A DNA stretch of 64,000 bases from Gemmatimonadaceae bacterium (GCA_030835125.1 JAUQWM010000069.1:41373-105372), one strand, 5' to 3'. Shown: positions 8,257 through 17,314, counted from the stretch's first letter. Notes: generated by a model not told the origin, from the sequence alone. Program-made: numbers and translations.

Positions 8257-9273
8257 TTGACCACACAGGCCAGCCCCACACGCACGGCTGACGACCAGCA
8301 CGACCTCGAGCTGCTCCAGAAGCTCTCGGTCGCGCGAAAGGCCCTCATCGCACAGATCGGCCGCAAGATCGTCGGGCACCAGGACGTCGTCGAGAACCTC
8401 GTCGCGTCCATCCTCGCCGGCGGTCACGTGATGATCGTGGGCGTACCCGGCCTGGCGAAGACGCTCCTGGTCCAGACCGTCTCTGAGGCACTCGACCTCC
8501 AGTTCTCGCGCGTGCAGTTCACGCCCGACCTGATGCCGAGCGACATCACCGGCACCGAACTGCTCGAGGAAGACCACGCGACCGGGAAGCGGGTCTTCAA
8601 GTTCGTGAAGGGACCCATCTTCGGGAACGTGGTGCTGGCCGACGAGATCAATCGCGCCCCGCCAAAGACGCAGGCCGCCCTGCTCCAGGCCATGCAGGAG
8701 CGCACCGTCACCGTTGCCGGCCAGACCTACAAGCTGCCCGCGCCCTTCTTCGTACTCGCCACGCAGAACCCGATCGAGCAGGAAGCGACGTACCCGCTCC
8801 CGGAAGCCCAGCTCGACCGCTTCATGTTCGAATTGCGGGTGCACTATCCGTCGATCGAGGAGGAAGAGCGGATCGTCTCCTGGACCACGACGGACACCGA
8901 GGCGGTCATCCAGCCGGTGCTGACGGGCGAGGAAGTGCTGGCCCTGCAGCACCTCGTGCGACGGATCCCTGCCCCGCCGACCCTGGTGAAGTACGCGGTG
9001 CAGATTGCGCGCTCCACGCGCCCGGGTGACCCGAACGCGACCCCGGACATCAAGAAGTTCCTGAGCTACGGTGCCGGGCCGCGGGCGTCGCAGTACTTGG
9101 TGTTGGGCGCCAAGGCCCGGGCGGCCATGGATGGTCGGTCGGTGCCGGATCTGGACGATATTCGCGCCATCGCCATGACAGTATTGCGCCACCGTGTGGT
9201 CCTGAACTTCCAGGCGGAGGCCGAAGGGGTTTCGGCAGACACCCTGCTCGCGCAGGTGCTCAAGGGCAAGTAG
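8257..9273 (+). CDS. MoxR-family AAA+ ATPase
   Basis: Walker A GVPGLAKT lies near residues 62-69, Walker B VVLADEINRAPPKTQAALLQ follows, then sensor LATQNPIEQEATYPLPEAQLDRF and the helical lid with the GASPR-like segment GAGPRASQYL. MoxR ATPases act as chaperones that mature metal or surface protein complexes, often with DUF58 and von Willebrand A proteins. No such partners lie beside it here. The TTG at 8,257 gives 338 residues, the usual family length; a GTG at 8,185 would add 24 residues that look like leader DNA. Confidence 0.88.
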   Translation: MTTQASPTRTADDQHDLELLQKLSVARKALIAQIGRKIVGHQDVVENLVASILAGGHVMIVGVPGLAKTLLVQTVSEALDLQFSRVQFTPDLMPSDITGTELLEEDHATGKRVFKFVKGPIFGNVVLADEINRAPPKTQAALLQAMQERTVTVAGQTYKLPAPFFVLATQNPIEQEATYPLPEAQLDRFMFELRVHYPSIEEEERIVSWTTTDTEAVIQPVLTGEEVLALQHLVRRIPAPPTLVKYAVQIARSTRPGDPNATPDIKKFLSYGAGPRASQYLVLGAKARAAMDGRSVPDLDDIRAIAMTVLRHRVVLNFQAEAEGVSADTLLAQVLKGK

Positions 9274-9309
9274 GACGCCCGCGCGGGACCGTCTTGCGGG
9301 TCCGGCGTC
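9274..9309 (+). terminator. Possible terminator after moxR
   Basis: Directly after the moxR stop, GACGCC pairs with GGCGTC and, inside it, GGACC pairs with GGTCC, leaving a loop around GTCTTGCG. No T-run follows. The remaining 95 bases before the next GTG show nothing else. Confidence 0.35.
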
Positions 9310-9404
9310 GCCGAGTTCTCATCACGGACCCGGGGGCAGGTGACGGCGAGGTGACGCCCCGGAATACCCTGTCTCATCAGCGAGGCAGGTGACTACCGGG
9401 AACC

Positions 9405-12400
9405 GTGAACCTCTCCATCGTTCGTTGCCGCATACTCGGCCAGGCCGAGATCCACACCCGTGGCATCCGGTTGACGCCCGAGTCCGAGTTGCAGTTCGGA
9501 CTGGCGTTGTATTTCTGCGCCCAGGCCGGGCGAGAGGTGCCGCGCGACGAGATCATCCGGCTGTTCTGGCCAGACCAGGACATCGAGGGCGGCCGCCATT
9601 GCCTGCGACAGGCGACCTATCGCCTGCGGGTCCTGGGTGTCGCGGTTCGTACCGGAACGCGGACCACCCGTCTCGAATCGCATTTCGTCGAGGCCGACTA
9701 CGCCCCCGCCGTCGCCGAAGGGGCGCCCGCGTCTGCCTTCCTGCGGCTGGCGGATGTCGCGGTGTTGCCGGGATACTCGCCGCGGTTCTCGAGGCCGTTC
9801 GCGCGCTGGGTCGAGGACTTCAGGAGTGACGTGGGCGGCAAGCTGCGGCGCGGGCTGGTCCGCGCCATCAGTGAGATGCGCGCCCGTGGTCGGTATGCGG
9901 ATGTGGAGCGGCTGTGTCGCTTCTGCCTGCGGCTGGACCCGCTGAACGAGGAGGCGACGCTGGCGCTGGCGGAGTCGGTGGCGCTGGCCGGAGGGAAGGT
10001 CGAGGCCGTCGGGCTGATCGATCGGTATGCGGGTGAGGTAGGTCGGCATCAGGCCGAGTTGCGCGTGCCGGCGAGCCTGTTGAGAGAGCGGATCTCGGAC
10101 CGGCTGGTCAGGCGCAACCAGGCGGCGGTGGAGTTACCGATGATCGGGCGGGAGCAGGACGTGGAGCGCGTGCTCTCGGCGTTTCAGCGCCTGCGCGGCA
10201 ACCGTGCCGTGTCGTACATCGTGACCGGCGTTGCCGGTGTGGGGAAGACGCGGCTGGCGTCGGAGTGCTGTCGCATGGCGGAGGTGCAGGGGGCACGCGT
10301 CCTGACCATCGGAACGCAGCCGAGCAGTCGCACGCAGGCGCTGTTCGCGGTGAGTGAGCTGGTCGATGGGCTGCTGCAGATGCCCGGGGCGATCGGGTGC
10401 GCGCCGGCGGCGCTGGAGTGCCTCCGGGGGATCTCGTCGCCGGTGCCGATGCGCGAACCGGCGTTGTCGCTCGAGGCGGATGGCGAGGCACGGTTTGCGA
10501 TGGTCCGGTGGTCGATCCTGGACGTGCTGGACGCCATCCTGTCGGAGGGTCCCCTGGTGATCCACGTGGACGATGCCCACCAGCTGGACGCGCAGAGCCA
10601 GGCGATCCTCCAGGATGCGTTTCGCACGCATGCCGCGCGGCCGTTGCTGCTGTTGTTCACGATGCGGCAGCCGGACGCGAGCGATGTGGAGCGGTTCGCG
10701 CGGCTGGCGGCGACCAGCACGTTGCACGACCTGTTGCCGCTGAGCGATGAGAGCTGTGACCGGTTGGTGCACCGGTTCTGCGCCGTGAACGAGGAGGCCG
10801 TGGACGATGAGACGCGCGAGCGGATCATCCAGTTGTCGGGCGGGAACCCGTTTTTCCTGGTGGAATTGCTGCGGCACCGGTCGGATTTGGTGACCGACGA
10901 CCTGCCCATCACAGTGCAGGCGTTGCTGGAGGACCGGCTGGGGCGGTTGTCGCCGATGGCGCTGACCGTGTTGCGGGCGGCGGCGGTGCTGGGGTTGAGT
11001 TCGAGCGTCGAGCGGCTGCACCGGGTGGTGGAGCGGAGGACGAGTGACGTGCTCGGTGCGCTGACGGAGCTGCATGCGGCGGGGATGCTGTCGTCCGCGG
11101 ACAGCGGGACGCAGTGTCGTCACGACACGATCCGTGACGCGGTGCTGGAGCGGACACCGACTGCGGCGCGGGTGTTGCTGCACCGTCGGGCGGCGCGAAC
11201 GTTAGGCCGCGAGGCATTGCGCGAGGGGGGTGTTGCGCTGTTGTGGGAGTGCGTTCACCACTGGAGGGGCGCGGGTTCAGCCAAGAACGGAGTGAAGATC
11301 GCTCTCCTGCTGTCGCGACGATTGCTACGGCTGGGTCTCGCGCGCGATGCCCAAGCTGTCCTCGAGGACGTGGAACCCAGAACCGAGGACGCGGATGATC
11401 TGATTAGCGCTCTCCGAGGCCAAGCACGCTCCGCAAGAATGCTCAGAGACTGGGACAACTTGCGAGCTGTCCTTCAGAGGTGGGAGCGTGCGTGCGTCGC
11501 TGCCGGTCACCGGCCAGCGACTCACTCACGAATGGAGCTTCTCGGACTAGAAGCTCACTTCTACTCGGCTGACACTTTCTGCACGCTGCCGAAGGACATA
11601 CGCAAGTGCGTTACATCGCACACAGCGCATACGGGTCATCGCCTCGCCGCTGCCGCGCTGTCGCTAATCCAAGCTGACAATCACGGCGAGGAGACGGAAG
11701 CAACCTTCGTCTATAACGCGGTCGCGCAGCTGCAGCCATCGAGTCTGCGTGAGAGGATAGACCGACTCACAGTGGAAGCTGTGTATCATGCCTCCTTCGG
11801 CGACGTGAGGCGCGTACCCGATACGCTCAACGACCTAGTCGATATCACTAGACACGTGCAGCACCCTGTCGCTCGGGCGGTCCTGCTAAGGCGAGCCTCG
11901 TGGGGGCTCAGCCGTTTTGGTCCTCGACACCTAGCTCGGGAAGTTCTCGCGGACGCTCTGACGGTATTTGAGCGGTTATCGCTAACGAACCAAGTTGTGT
12001 ACTGTATGGAGCACCTGAGCTTAATGGACCTGCAGGAAGGGCAGTTCGATGCGGTTGCGAAGAGCATCGACGCTCTGCACGGACTTGGCGTTGAAAACCC
12101 GACGGAGTTCTACGCTCATGCGATTGAGTACGAGCTCCGTGTTCGGTTAGCAGTCGAATCTGGTGACTCAAGTCTCCTTCGGGACTTTCAGGTTCGCCGT
12201 GAGTATCTAGCGCCGTTCCAGCGGGCACCAAGGACACGGCTGAACATCCTTGCGCTGGACCTAGGGGATAGTCTGCTGCGCGGAGCACCCGGCGTCGTCG
12301 CGAGCAAATTGGCAGAAGCGGAGGAGCTCTTCCCTACTCTTCGCAATCGTTGCGACCAAGACTTTGTCGTGACCGTTATGGCGCAGGCGATGTGTCTCCT

Positions 12401-12554
12401 CGAACGCTCAGCGGATGCCCAGGTCCTGATGAGGGACTACCTGTGCCTATTCCGGCGCGAGAGCGATTTCCTGCTACCTTCGCTACGGCGAGCCGCAACA
12501 TCGCTTGAGGTGGCGATACAGCTCCGATACGACTCCGAAGTATTACCAGACTAA
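9405..12554 (+). CDS. BTAD/AAA-ATPase/TPR regulator-like protein, compositionally chimeric
   Basis: The 1,049-residue cytoplasmic protein starts at a GTG after CCGGGA. Residues 1-90 resemble a winged-helix head (DEIIRLFWPDQDIEGGRHCLRQATYRLR) and 95-240 a bacterial transcriptional activation (BTAD, TPR-like) domain. At about 245 an AAA_16 ATPase begins (MIGREQDVERVL) with Walker A GVAGVGKT near 275 and Walker B LVIHVDDAHQ near 385. The rest is alpha-helical and TPR-like. No LuxR-type HTH is seen at the end. From about residue 620 (nt 11,270) codon use changes abruptly to AGA, CGA, CTA, GCT and ATT. The stop overlaps the convergent HD-GYP gene by three bases. Likely a signal-responsive activator; ligand unknown. 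Confidence 0.75.
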   Translation: MNLSIVRCRILGQAEIHTRGIRLTPESELQFGLALYFCAQAGREVPRDEIIRLFWPDQDIEGGRHCLRQATYRLRVLGVAVRTGTRTTRLESHFVEADYAPAVAEGAPASAFLRLADVAVLPGYSPRFSRPFARWVEDFRSDVGGKLRRGLVRAISEMRARGRYADVERLCRFCLRLDPLNEEATLALAESVALAGGKVEAVGLIDRYAGEVGRHQAELRVPASLLRERISDRLVRRNQAAVELPMIGREQDVERVLSAFQRLRGNRAVSYIVTGVAGVGKTRLASECCRMAEVQGARVLTIGTQPSSRTQALFAVSELVDGLLQMPGAIGCAPAALECLRGISSPVPMREPALSLEADGEARFAMVRWSILDVLDAILSEGPLVIHVDDAHQLDAQSQAILQDAFRTHAARPLLLLFTMRQPDASDVERFARLAATSTLHDLLPLSDESCDRLVHRFCAVNEEAVDDETRERIIQLSGGNPFFLVELLRHRSDLVTDDLPITVQALLEDRLGRLSPMALTVLRAAAVLGLSSSVERLHRVVERRTSDVLGALTELHAAGMLSSADSGTQCRHDTIRDAVLERTPTAARVLLHRRAARTLGREALREGGVALLWECVHHWRGAGSAKNGVKIALLLSRRLLRLGLARDAQAVLEDVEPRTEDADDLISALRGQARSARMLRDWDNLRAVLQRWERACVAAGHRPATHSRMELLGLEAHFYSADTFCTLPKDIRKCVTSHTAHTGHRLAAAALSLIQADNHGEETEATFVYNAVAQLQPSSLRERIDRLTVEAVYHASFGDVRRVPDTLNDLVDITRHVQHPVARAVLLRRASWGLSRFGPRHLAREVLADALTVFERLSLTNQVVYCMEHLSLMDLQEGQFDAVAKSIDALHGLGVENPTEFYAHAIEYELRVRLAVESGDSSLLRDFQVRREYLAPFQRAPRTRLNILALDLGDSLLRGAPGVVASKLAEAEELFPTLRNRCDQDFVVTVMAQAMCLLERSADAQVLMRDYLCLFRRESDFLLPSLRRAATSLEVAIQLRYDSEVLPD

Positions 12555-13966
12555 GACGCGACCTTCTGGACTTGCCTCGACTTCCCGACAAAGGTCTCGT
12601 ACAGCTCGGACCATACCGGGGCTGACACGACACGATCGCAAATCGTTGGATCGAACTGCTTCGCTCTGAACCGCAAGAACTCAGCGCGCGCTTCCTCGAT
12701 TCCGAGTGCCTTTCGATAGGGACGGTCGGTCGTGATAGCGTCGAGGGTATCCGCAAACATGATGATACGAGATGCCAATGGAATGCTCTCGCCACGGAGA
12801 CCATCCGGATAGCCGGTCCCATCCCAGTTCTCGTGATGGTGACGTACTGGCGCCACGATGTCACGCAGGCTCGAAAGGAGACCGACGAGCTGCGAACCTC
12901 TAATCGGGTGCTGCTTCATGATCTCCCACTCTTCTGGCGTGAGGCGGCCCTCCTTCGCGAGAATGGGACCAAACCGCTCGTCGATCTTGCCGACGTCATG
13001 TAGGAGCGCGGCCACGGAGACTCGCTCGACTTCCGGCGGACTCAGCCCGATCGCCTTCGCGATGATTTCAGACGCCATTGCGACGCGGCGGCTGTGGCCC
13101 GATGTGTAGGCATCGCGCGCTTCAATGGCCGCGACCATCAGCTCGAGCAACTCCTCGGTCACTGTGGTGAGTTCGACCGTCGTGCGGTACAGTTGTCGAA
13201 CCAGGATAATCGGAATCGCCATACCGGCAGTACCGGCAATGCCGAGATTCACACTTAGCCAAGTGACGTAGAACGTAACAACAACATTGACCAGGACGTT
13301 GGTCGCGCCCATCCGCAGGTGCGAAGTCCACAGAGGCACGAACGGTCGCCCCGAACTGATCGAGATCGCTGCGCTGACAAACAAGTTGTTGACGAATTGG
13401 ACCACCGCCACCAAGAGCACTGTGGGCAGCAGTAACGCCTTCAGACACGTCACAAAGGACGCGCCTCTCAGCTCTACGAAGGCCGGTCCGCCGGTCCATT
13501 GAAGGACCAGAATGGCAATAGAAAGCCCAAGCGTATGTTGGGCGATATTGAAGACTGCTTTGATGAGCGTGCGTCGGTGCAGCAGCTGCGCAATGACTTC
13601 CGCGAAGACGATCATCGCGACGGTGGTGGCGCTGGGTGCCACCAATACGCCAGCGGCAAACGGAATTACGGCCGCCGATCCTGCGGAATCTTTCGACTGA
13701 TCGAACGAGAGGAGTTCCGCTCCAAGACCGAGCGCGACCAGCATGGCGGCCAGTCCGCTGCCTGCGGGAAAAACAAGCGTCGTTTCTCGAGCCATGATCG
13801 CATAGGCAACCATGGCGAGCACAGTCGTGAGAGCGACAAGCGGGGCAACTCGACGCGAGCCTTCAGCGCCAAGGGCCTTCGTTTGCGCACGTTCGCGCAA
13901 GCGACCCCATGGCCTTGGCTGAAGGCGGAAAGGTAGATGTGAAGTTGCCCTTTGAGTATCCGTCAC
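12551..13966 (-). CDS. Membrane HD-GYP domain protein (putative c-di-GMP phosphodiesterase)
   Basis: The 471-residue protein has about six hydrophobic helices in residues 40-265 (VAPLVALTTVLAMVAYAIM to GMAIPIILV), then a cytoplasmic HD-GYP domain at about 280-455. The catalytic signatures HDVGKID (near 322), HHENWDGTGYPDG (near 378) and DTLDAITTDRPYR are all intact, so c-di-GMP hydrolysis is likely. The GTG start at 13,966 overlaps the stop of a short upstream frame in a GTGA, suggesting translational coupling. Codon use is atypical for the window (AT-richer). It converges on the 3' end of the large regulator, and both share the odd composition. Confidence 0.85.
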   Translation of the reverse strand: MTDTQRATSHLPFRLQPRPWGRLRERAQTKALGAEGSRRVAPLVALTTVLAMVAYAIMARETTLVFPAGSGLAAMLVALGLGAELLSFDQSKDSAGSAAVIPFAAGVLVAPSATTVAMIVFAEVIAQLLHRRTLIKAVFNIAQHTLGLSIAILVLQWTGGPAFVELRGASFVTCLKALLLPTVLLVAVVQFVNNLFVSAAISISSGRPFVPLWTSHLRMGATNVLVNVVVTFYVTWLSVNLGIAGTAGMAIPIILVRQLYRTTVELTTVTEELLELMVAAIEARDAYTSGHSRRVAMASEIIAKAIGLSPPEVERVSVAALLHDVGKIDERFGPILAKEGRLTPEEWEIMKQHPIRGSQLVGLLSSLRDIVAPVRHHHENWDGTGYPDGLRGESIPLASRIIMFADTLDAITTDRPYRKALGIEEARAEFLRFRAKQFDPTICDRVVSAPVWSELYETFVGKSRQVQKVAS

Positions 13967-14076
13967 AGCGCCTTTGCCACCAGCGTCAGCATTCCGAGTA
14001 CCTCGGTTTGCGTCAGCGTATAAGAGTTGCCCCCCACTCCACCTACTAGCTCCAGTTGATCAACGAGAACAGCCAA
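13963..14076 (-). CDS. Possible small ORF coupled to the HD-GYP gene
   Basis: An open frame ends ...LTLVAKAL at a TGA (13,963-13,965) that overlaps the HD-GYP GTG. Read from a TTG at 14,076 it gives 37 residues; it is open up to a CTG at 14,088, just after a TAA. It contains ELVGGVGGNSYTLT, a double-glycine stretch. No good ribosome site precedes either start. Either it is a real coupled peptide, or translation enters it by re-initiation from the leader ORF. I do not recognise it. Confidence 0.3.
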   Translation of the reverse strand: MAVLVDQLELVGGVGGNSYTLTQTEVLGMLTLVAKAL

Positions 14077-14096
14077 GACAGCGTCCAGTTAATCAT
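14046..14096 (-). CDS. 16-residue hydrophobic leader peptide with strong Shine-Dalgarno
   Basis: An ATG at 14,096 is preceded, six bases upstream, by GGGAGGTGA (14,103-14,111), the strongest ribosome site seen in this region. The frame encodes MINWTLSWLFSLINWS and then a TAG. The peptide is rich in tryptophan and aliphatic residues and is roughly symmetrical (INW...SLINW). It could be a leader peptide, a small membrane peptide or a signal peptide precursor; it could also be a decoy with the real start elsewhere. Its position fits control of the HD-GYP gene 80 bases downstream. Confidence 0.4.
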   Translation of the reverse strand: MINWTLSWLFSLINWS

Positions 14097-14122
14097 CTTG
14101 CGTCACCTCCCTTCAGTTAAGT

Positions 14123-14142
14123 CATACTCGTTTGCGAGTATG
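14123..14142. promoter_or_regulatory. Inverted repeat CATACTCG-N4-CGAGTATG (candidate operator)
   Basis: A perfect 8-bp inverted repeat separated by TTTG lies 27-46 bases upstream of the leader ATG. On the minus strand TTGCAT (14,140-14,145) overlaps its upstream edge and could be a -35 box. This is the arrangement of an operator for a dimeric repressor, or of a short hairpin. Confidence 0.45.
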
Positions 14143-14305
14143 CAACCTCTGGTCGGCTCCGCTCACCTGCACTTCCATTCCCGCTCTACTTCGCTCAGCG
14201 GAAATGGGGGGCGTAGTCTATTGTCGTTCCATCGTTAGGTAGTCCTGCCGTTCGCGCGCTCCGTCACGGGATCCCACGCACCGCCGGCGCGCAACCAGCG
14301 CCGTC

Positions 14306-15079
14306 CTATCCGCGTTTCGGGTTCATCAGCCACCGGTTCGTCGCATCCAGCACCGCCAGCACGCACGCCGTCTCCGGGCTCTCCTTCACCTCACACGTCC
14401 CCGTCAACAGCATCGTCTCCCGCGCCATCTGCGCCGTCACCGCCGCAAACACAAACTCACGGTCGAACGCCTCCACCACCCGCGCACCACCCAGGTCCAG
14501 CGCCCGCGCCGTGCCGTCGAGTTCCGCAATTGCCTTCAACGCCGCCCGCGCCGCCAACTCCATGCGCGAACGTTCGTTCTCCATTCCCTCTGCTTCCCCG
14601 GTGTAAGACTGGTCACCCTTGCGTAGCGTCACGCGGCACGCGATCCCCTTCGCCCGGCTCCGCCGGACCTCCACATCCTCGAAGACCACCACCCGCGCCG
14701 TCACGCCGGCCAGCTGACCCACCATCCCCGGGACCACCGTCGAACCCCCAACCGGGGTCACCGGATGGGTCGCCACCGGGGGCGCCGTTACCTCGACTTC
14801 CCCAGGCTTCCGATTCTCCAGCGTCGTCGCCACCGAGATCTTCCGGTGATCGACCCGCATCCCCAGGTGCGCTATGAGCGCGCTCTCGATGTTCCGGACG
14901 GTCTGCTTTGGCGTAACTTCCGCAGACGTAAGCACATGGATCTCGTCCACGGCCCCGGTGTCGCTGGCGATTATCCTCGCCGCGATCACGCCCGGTAACG
15001 TCTGCAGCAGCTCCTCGGCACGCTTGATCGGGAGCACACTCCCCGCGATCGCCGTCGACGGCTGCACCTGAGGTGTCAT
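14306..15079 (-). CDS. Conserved hypothetical protein, two-part
   Basis: The 257-residue soluble protein has no signal or membrane segment. Residues about 20-85 (RAEELLQTLPGVIAARIIASDTGAVDEIHVLTS to HLGMRVDHRKISVAT) form a compact alpha/beta unit. A proline- and valine-rich linker follows (95-125). Residues 125-250 (GVTARVVVFEDVEVRRSRAKGIACRVTLRKGDQSYTGEAEG) look like a second alpha/beta unit. I do not recognise a catalytic motif. It follows the sigma-54 activator in the same direction with a 110-base gap, so it may be a target or partner of that regulator. Confidence 0.65.
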   Translation of the reverse strand: MTPQVQPSTAIAGSVLPIKRAEELLQTLPGVIAARIIASDTGAVDEIHVLTSAEVTPKQTVRNIESALIAHLGMRVDHRKISVATTLENRKPGEVEVTAPPVATHPVTPVGGSTVVPGMVGQLAGVTARVVVFEDVEVRRSRAKGIACRVTLRKGDQSYTGEAEGMENERSRMELAARAALKAIAELDGTARALDLGGARVVEAFDREFVFAAVTAQMARETMLLTGTCEVKESPETACVLAVLDATNRWLMNPKRG

Positions 15080-15189
15080 CAGTCGGTTGTCTCCCCTGGG
15101 ACCAATTCTGGCAAATGCCGGATTGGGTTACAGACGTTTCTCAGGTGCAATCGCTTAGACGATTGTAACACAACAGCTTACGCCGCGCC

Positions 15190-16818
15190 CTATTGTACGG
15201 ACTTCTCGCCGGTTTCGTCAAGCACCAGATCGTCTACCGGCAATTGGTACTCCCGGAGCTTCCGGTACAACGTCCGCTCGCCGATCTGCAACAATTCTGC
15301 CGCTCGGCGCCGGTTACCGCCGGTCTCCCGAAGCGCCACCTCGATCGCCGCCCGTTCCACGTCGGCCATCGACATTCCCGCCCTGATCACCGCCTCATTC
15401 GGCGGCCGCGCATGGTCGCGCGGCTCGATCCCGGCCCCGACGCCAATCGCCGTCCACGGCGGTCCCGTGGGACCGCGCACTTCACCAACCCACTGACCGA
15501 CGCCCACAGCCGGCGTCACATTAGTTATCCCAAACTCGCCCACCCGCCGGCGTAACTCCTCCATCTGCAGCTTGAGCTCCACCAGGCTGCGCAGGATGAA
15601 CTCCAGTTCGCGCCCCTCGCTCCCCGCGCGATCACGCACCACCGGACCGATGTGTACCGGCAGGAAGCGCGTCGCGCCGGCATCGCGGATCTGCGGCGGG
15701 ATGTCGTCAGGCCCGATCTCACGACCCGGCGACAGCACCACCATGCTCTCGATCAGGTTGCGCAGCTCCCGCACGTTGCCCGGCCACGGATACTCCACCA
15801 GCAACTGCAGCGCGTCGGCCGACAGCCCGTGAAACGGCCGGTCGTGCTGCTTCGACAGGTGCCGGATGAACCGCCTGACGAGCAAGGGGATGTCCTGGCG
15901 ACGCTCGCGCAACGGCGGCAGGTAGATCCGCAGCACGTTCAGCCGGTAGAACAGGTCCGCGCGGAACCGGCCCTCCTCCACGCCTTCGCGCAACGGCGCG
16001 TTCGTCGCGGCCACCACGCGCACGTCGATCGGGATCTCCTGCGTCCCGCCCACGCGCGTCACCACGCGCTCCTCGAGCACCCGTAACAGCTTCACCTGCG
16101 TCGACGAGGGGACCTCCCCGATCTCGTCGAGGAACAGCGTGCCCCCATGGGCCAGCTCGAACCGGCCGAGCCGCCGCTCGGCGGCGCCGGTGAAGGCGCC
16201 CTTCTCGTGCCCGAACAACTCGCTCTCCAGGAGCGTCTCGGGCAGCGCGCCCACGTTCACCGCGATGAACGGCTTGTTGCGACGCGGCGACAGGCCGTGG
16301 ATGGCGCGCGCCACGAGTTCCTTGCCGGTGCCGCTCTCCCCCTCGATGAGCACCGTGCTGGAAACGGGGGCGATCTGCTCGACCTGCACGAGGACCTCGC
16401 GAATCGCCTCGGACTCACCGATCAGCCCTGTCTCCCGCGACAGGTGCTGCCGCCGCAGCAGCTGCTTGATGGCCTCCACCACCTCGTCGAGCACGACCGG
16501 CTTGGGGAACACCTCGACGAACCCCGCGGCGCGGAGCCGGGCGTCGATGGCCTCGTCCCGCACGTCGGCGAAGCCGATCACCGCGATGTCGTCCCAGAGC
16601 AGTTCGCGGACGATCTGCACGTTGTGCGGATCGAGCAGGCCGCCGGTCATCACCACGAGCGCCGGCCGGGCGCGCCGCAACGCCGAGCGGAAGTCGTCCA
16701 GCGGCGAGACCATCTCGGTCTCGACCTGCTCCTCCTCGAGGAGCTTGCCAAGGCGGACCGCCGGCTCGACGTCCGTGAGCGTGACGAGGACCGAGGGGGG
16801 ACGGGAAACAGGCGCCAT
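15190..16818 (-). CDS. Sigma-54-dependent activator with degenerate receiver domain
   Basis: The ATG at 16,818 gives 542 residues. The N-terminal 120 residues have a receiver-like fold, but the expected phospho-aspartate position in [15 protein letters not shown] is threonine and the acidic pair is reduced; the later FPKP lysine remains. The central AAA+ domain has GESGTGKE, the sigma-54 contact loop GAFTGA, FLDEIGE and the R-finger region [18 protein letters not shown] Fis-type HTH ends the protein ([22 protein letters not shown]). It should remodel sigma-54 RNA polymerase by ATP hydrolysis, but is probably not switched by phosphorylation. It lies 16 bases after mogA in the same operon. Confidence 0.9.
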   Translation of the reverse strand: MAPVSRPPSVLVTLTDVEPAVRLGKLLEEEQVETEMVSPLDDFRSALRRARPALVVMTGGLLDPHNVQIVRELLWDDIAVIGFADVRDEAIDARLRAAGFVEVFPKPVVLDEVVEAIKQLLRRQHLSRETGLIGESEAIREVLVQVEQIAPVSSTVLIEGESGTGKELVARAIHGLSPRRNKPFIAVNVGALPETLLESELFGHEKGAFTGAAERRLGRFELAHGGTLFLDEIGEVPSSTQVKLLRVLEERVVTRVGGTQEIPIDVRVVAATNAPLREGVEEGRFRADLFYRLNVLRIYLPPLRERRQDIPLLVRRFIRHLSKQHDRPFHGLSADALQLLVEYPWPGNVRELRNLIESMVVLSPGREIGPDDIPPQIRDAGATRFLPVHIGPVVRDRAGSEGRELEFILRSLVELKLQMEELRRRVGEFGITNVTPAVGVGQWVGEVRGPTGPPWTAIGVGAGIEPRDHARPPNEAVIRAGMSMADVERAAIEVALRETGGNRRRAAELLQIGERTLYRKLREYQLPVDDLVLDETGEKSVQ

Positions 16819-16834
16819 GCCGGCTCGCGCTCCG

Positions 16835-17314
16835 CTAATGGTCGGTGGGCGCGCTGCGGACGATGTCCACCGCGTGCTGCACGATGGGCTCGAGCGCGGC
16901 CAGCGCATCGCGAACGCCCCCGGGGGATCCCGGCAGGTTGACCACCAGCGCCCGGTTCCGGACCCCGGCCAGTCCGCGGGACAGCGCGGCCCGCGGGAAC
17001 GCCTCGATCGCGGTGACCCGGATGCGCTCGGCGATGCCCGGTGCCTCGCGCTCCAGCACCGCGCGCGTGGCCTCGGGCGTGATGTCGCGCGGGCTGAGGC
17101 CCGTGCCCCCGGTGGTCAGCACGAGGTCAGCCGAATCGCCGTCACACCAGGCGAGGAGCATGGGGACGATGCGGGCCGACTCGTCAGGCACCAGCGCACG
17201 CTCGACGACGCGATCGCCCCGGGACTCGGCCCAGGCCACGATGGCGTCGCCGGAAGTGTCGACCCGCTCGCCGCGCGACGCGGCGTCCGAGACGGTGAGC
17301 ACGGCGATCCTCAT
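16835..17314 (-). CDS. mogA: Molybdenum cofactor biosynthesis protein MoaB/MogA
   Basis: The 159-residue protein has the family opening MRIAVLTVSDAASRGERVDTSG and the molybdopterin-binding motif VLTTGGTGLSPRDITPEAT, followed by VVNLPGSPGGVRDAL. Family members adenylylate molybdopterin (MogA) or are close homologues (MoaB), acting as cytoplasmic trimers before metal insertion. Length fits a stand-alone MogA/MoaB; no gephyrin-type fusion. It is downstream of gcvT, separated by a large inverted heptad array (17,318-17,404), and upstream of the sigma-54 activator. Confidence 0.88.
   Translation of the reverse strand: MRIAVLTVSDAASRGERVDTSGDAIVAWAESRGDRVVERALVPDESARIVPMLLAWCDGDSADLVLTTGGTGLSPRDITPEATRAVLEREAPGIAERIRVTAIEAFPRAALSRGLAGVRNRALVVNLPGSPGGVRDALAALEPIVQHAVDIVRSAPTDH

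Larger units (their letters stand above)
13967..14305. other. Intergenic region between HD-GYP gene and unknown gene
   Basis: This 339-base gap holds the two short ORFs and the inverted repeat described separately. The part from 14,143 to 14,305 has no ORF with coding character; it contains one CGTTAGG word (14,233-14,239). Base composition returns to the GC-rich norm near 14,250. Confidence 0.6.

Noticed and set aside
9405..12554. LuxR-family LAL regulator
   Set aside because: The AAA_16 and TPR parts fit, but there is no C-terminal LuxR helix-turn-helix; the N-terminal BTAD-like part fits a SARP-type layout better.
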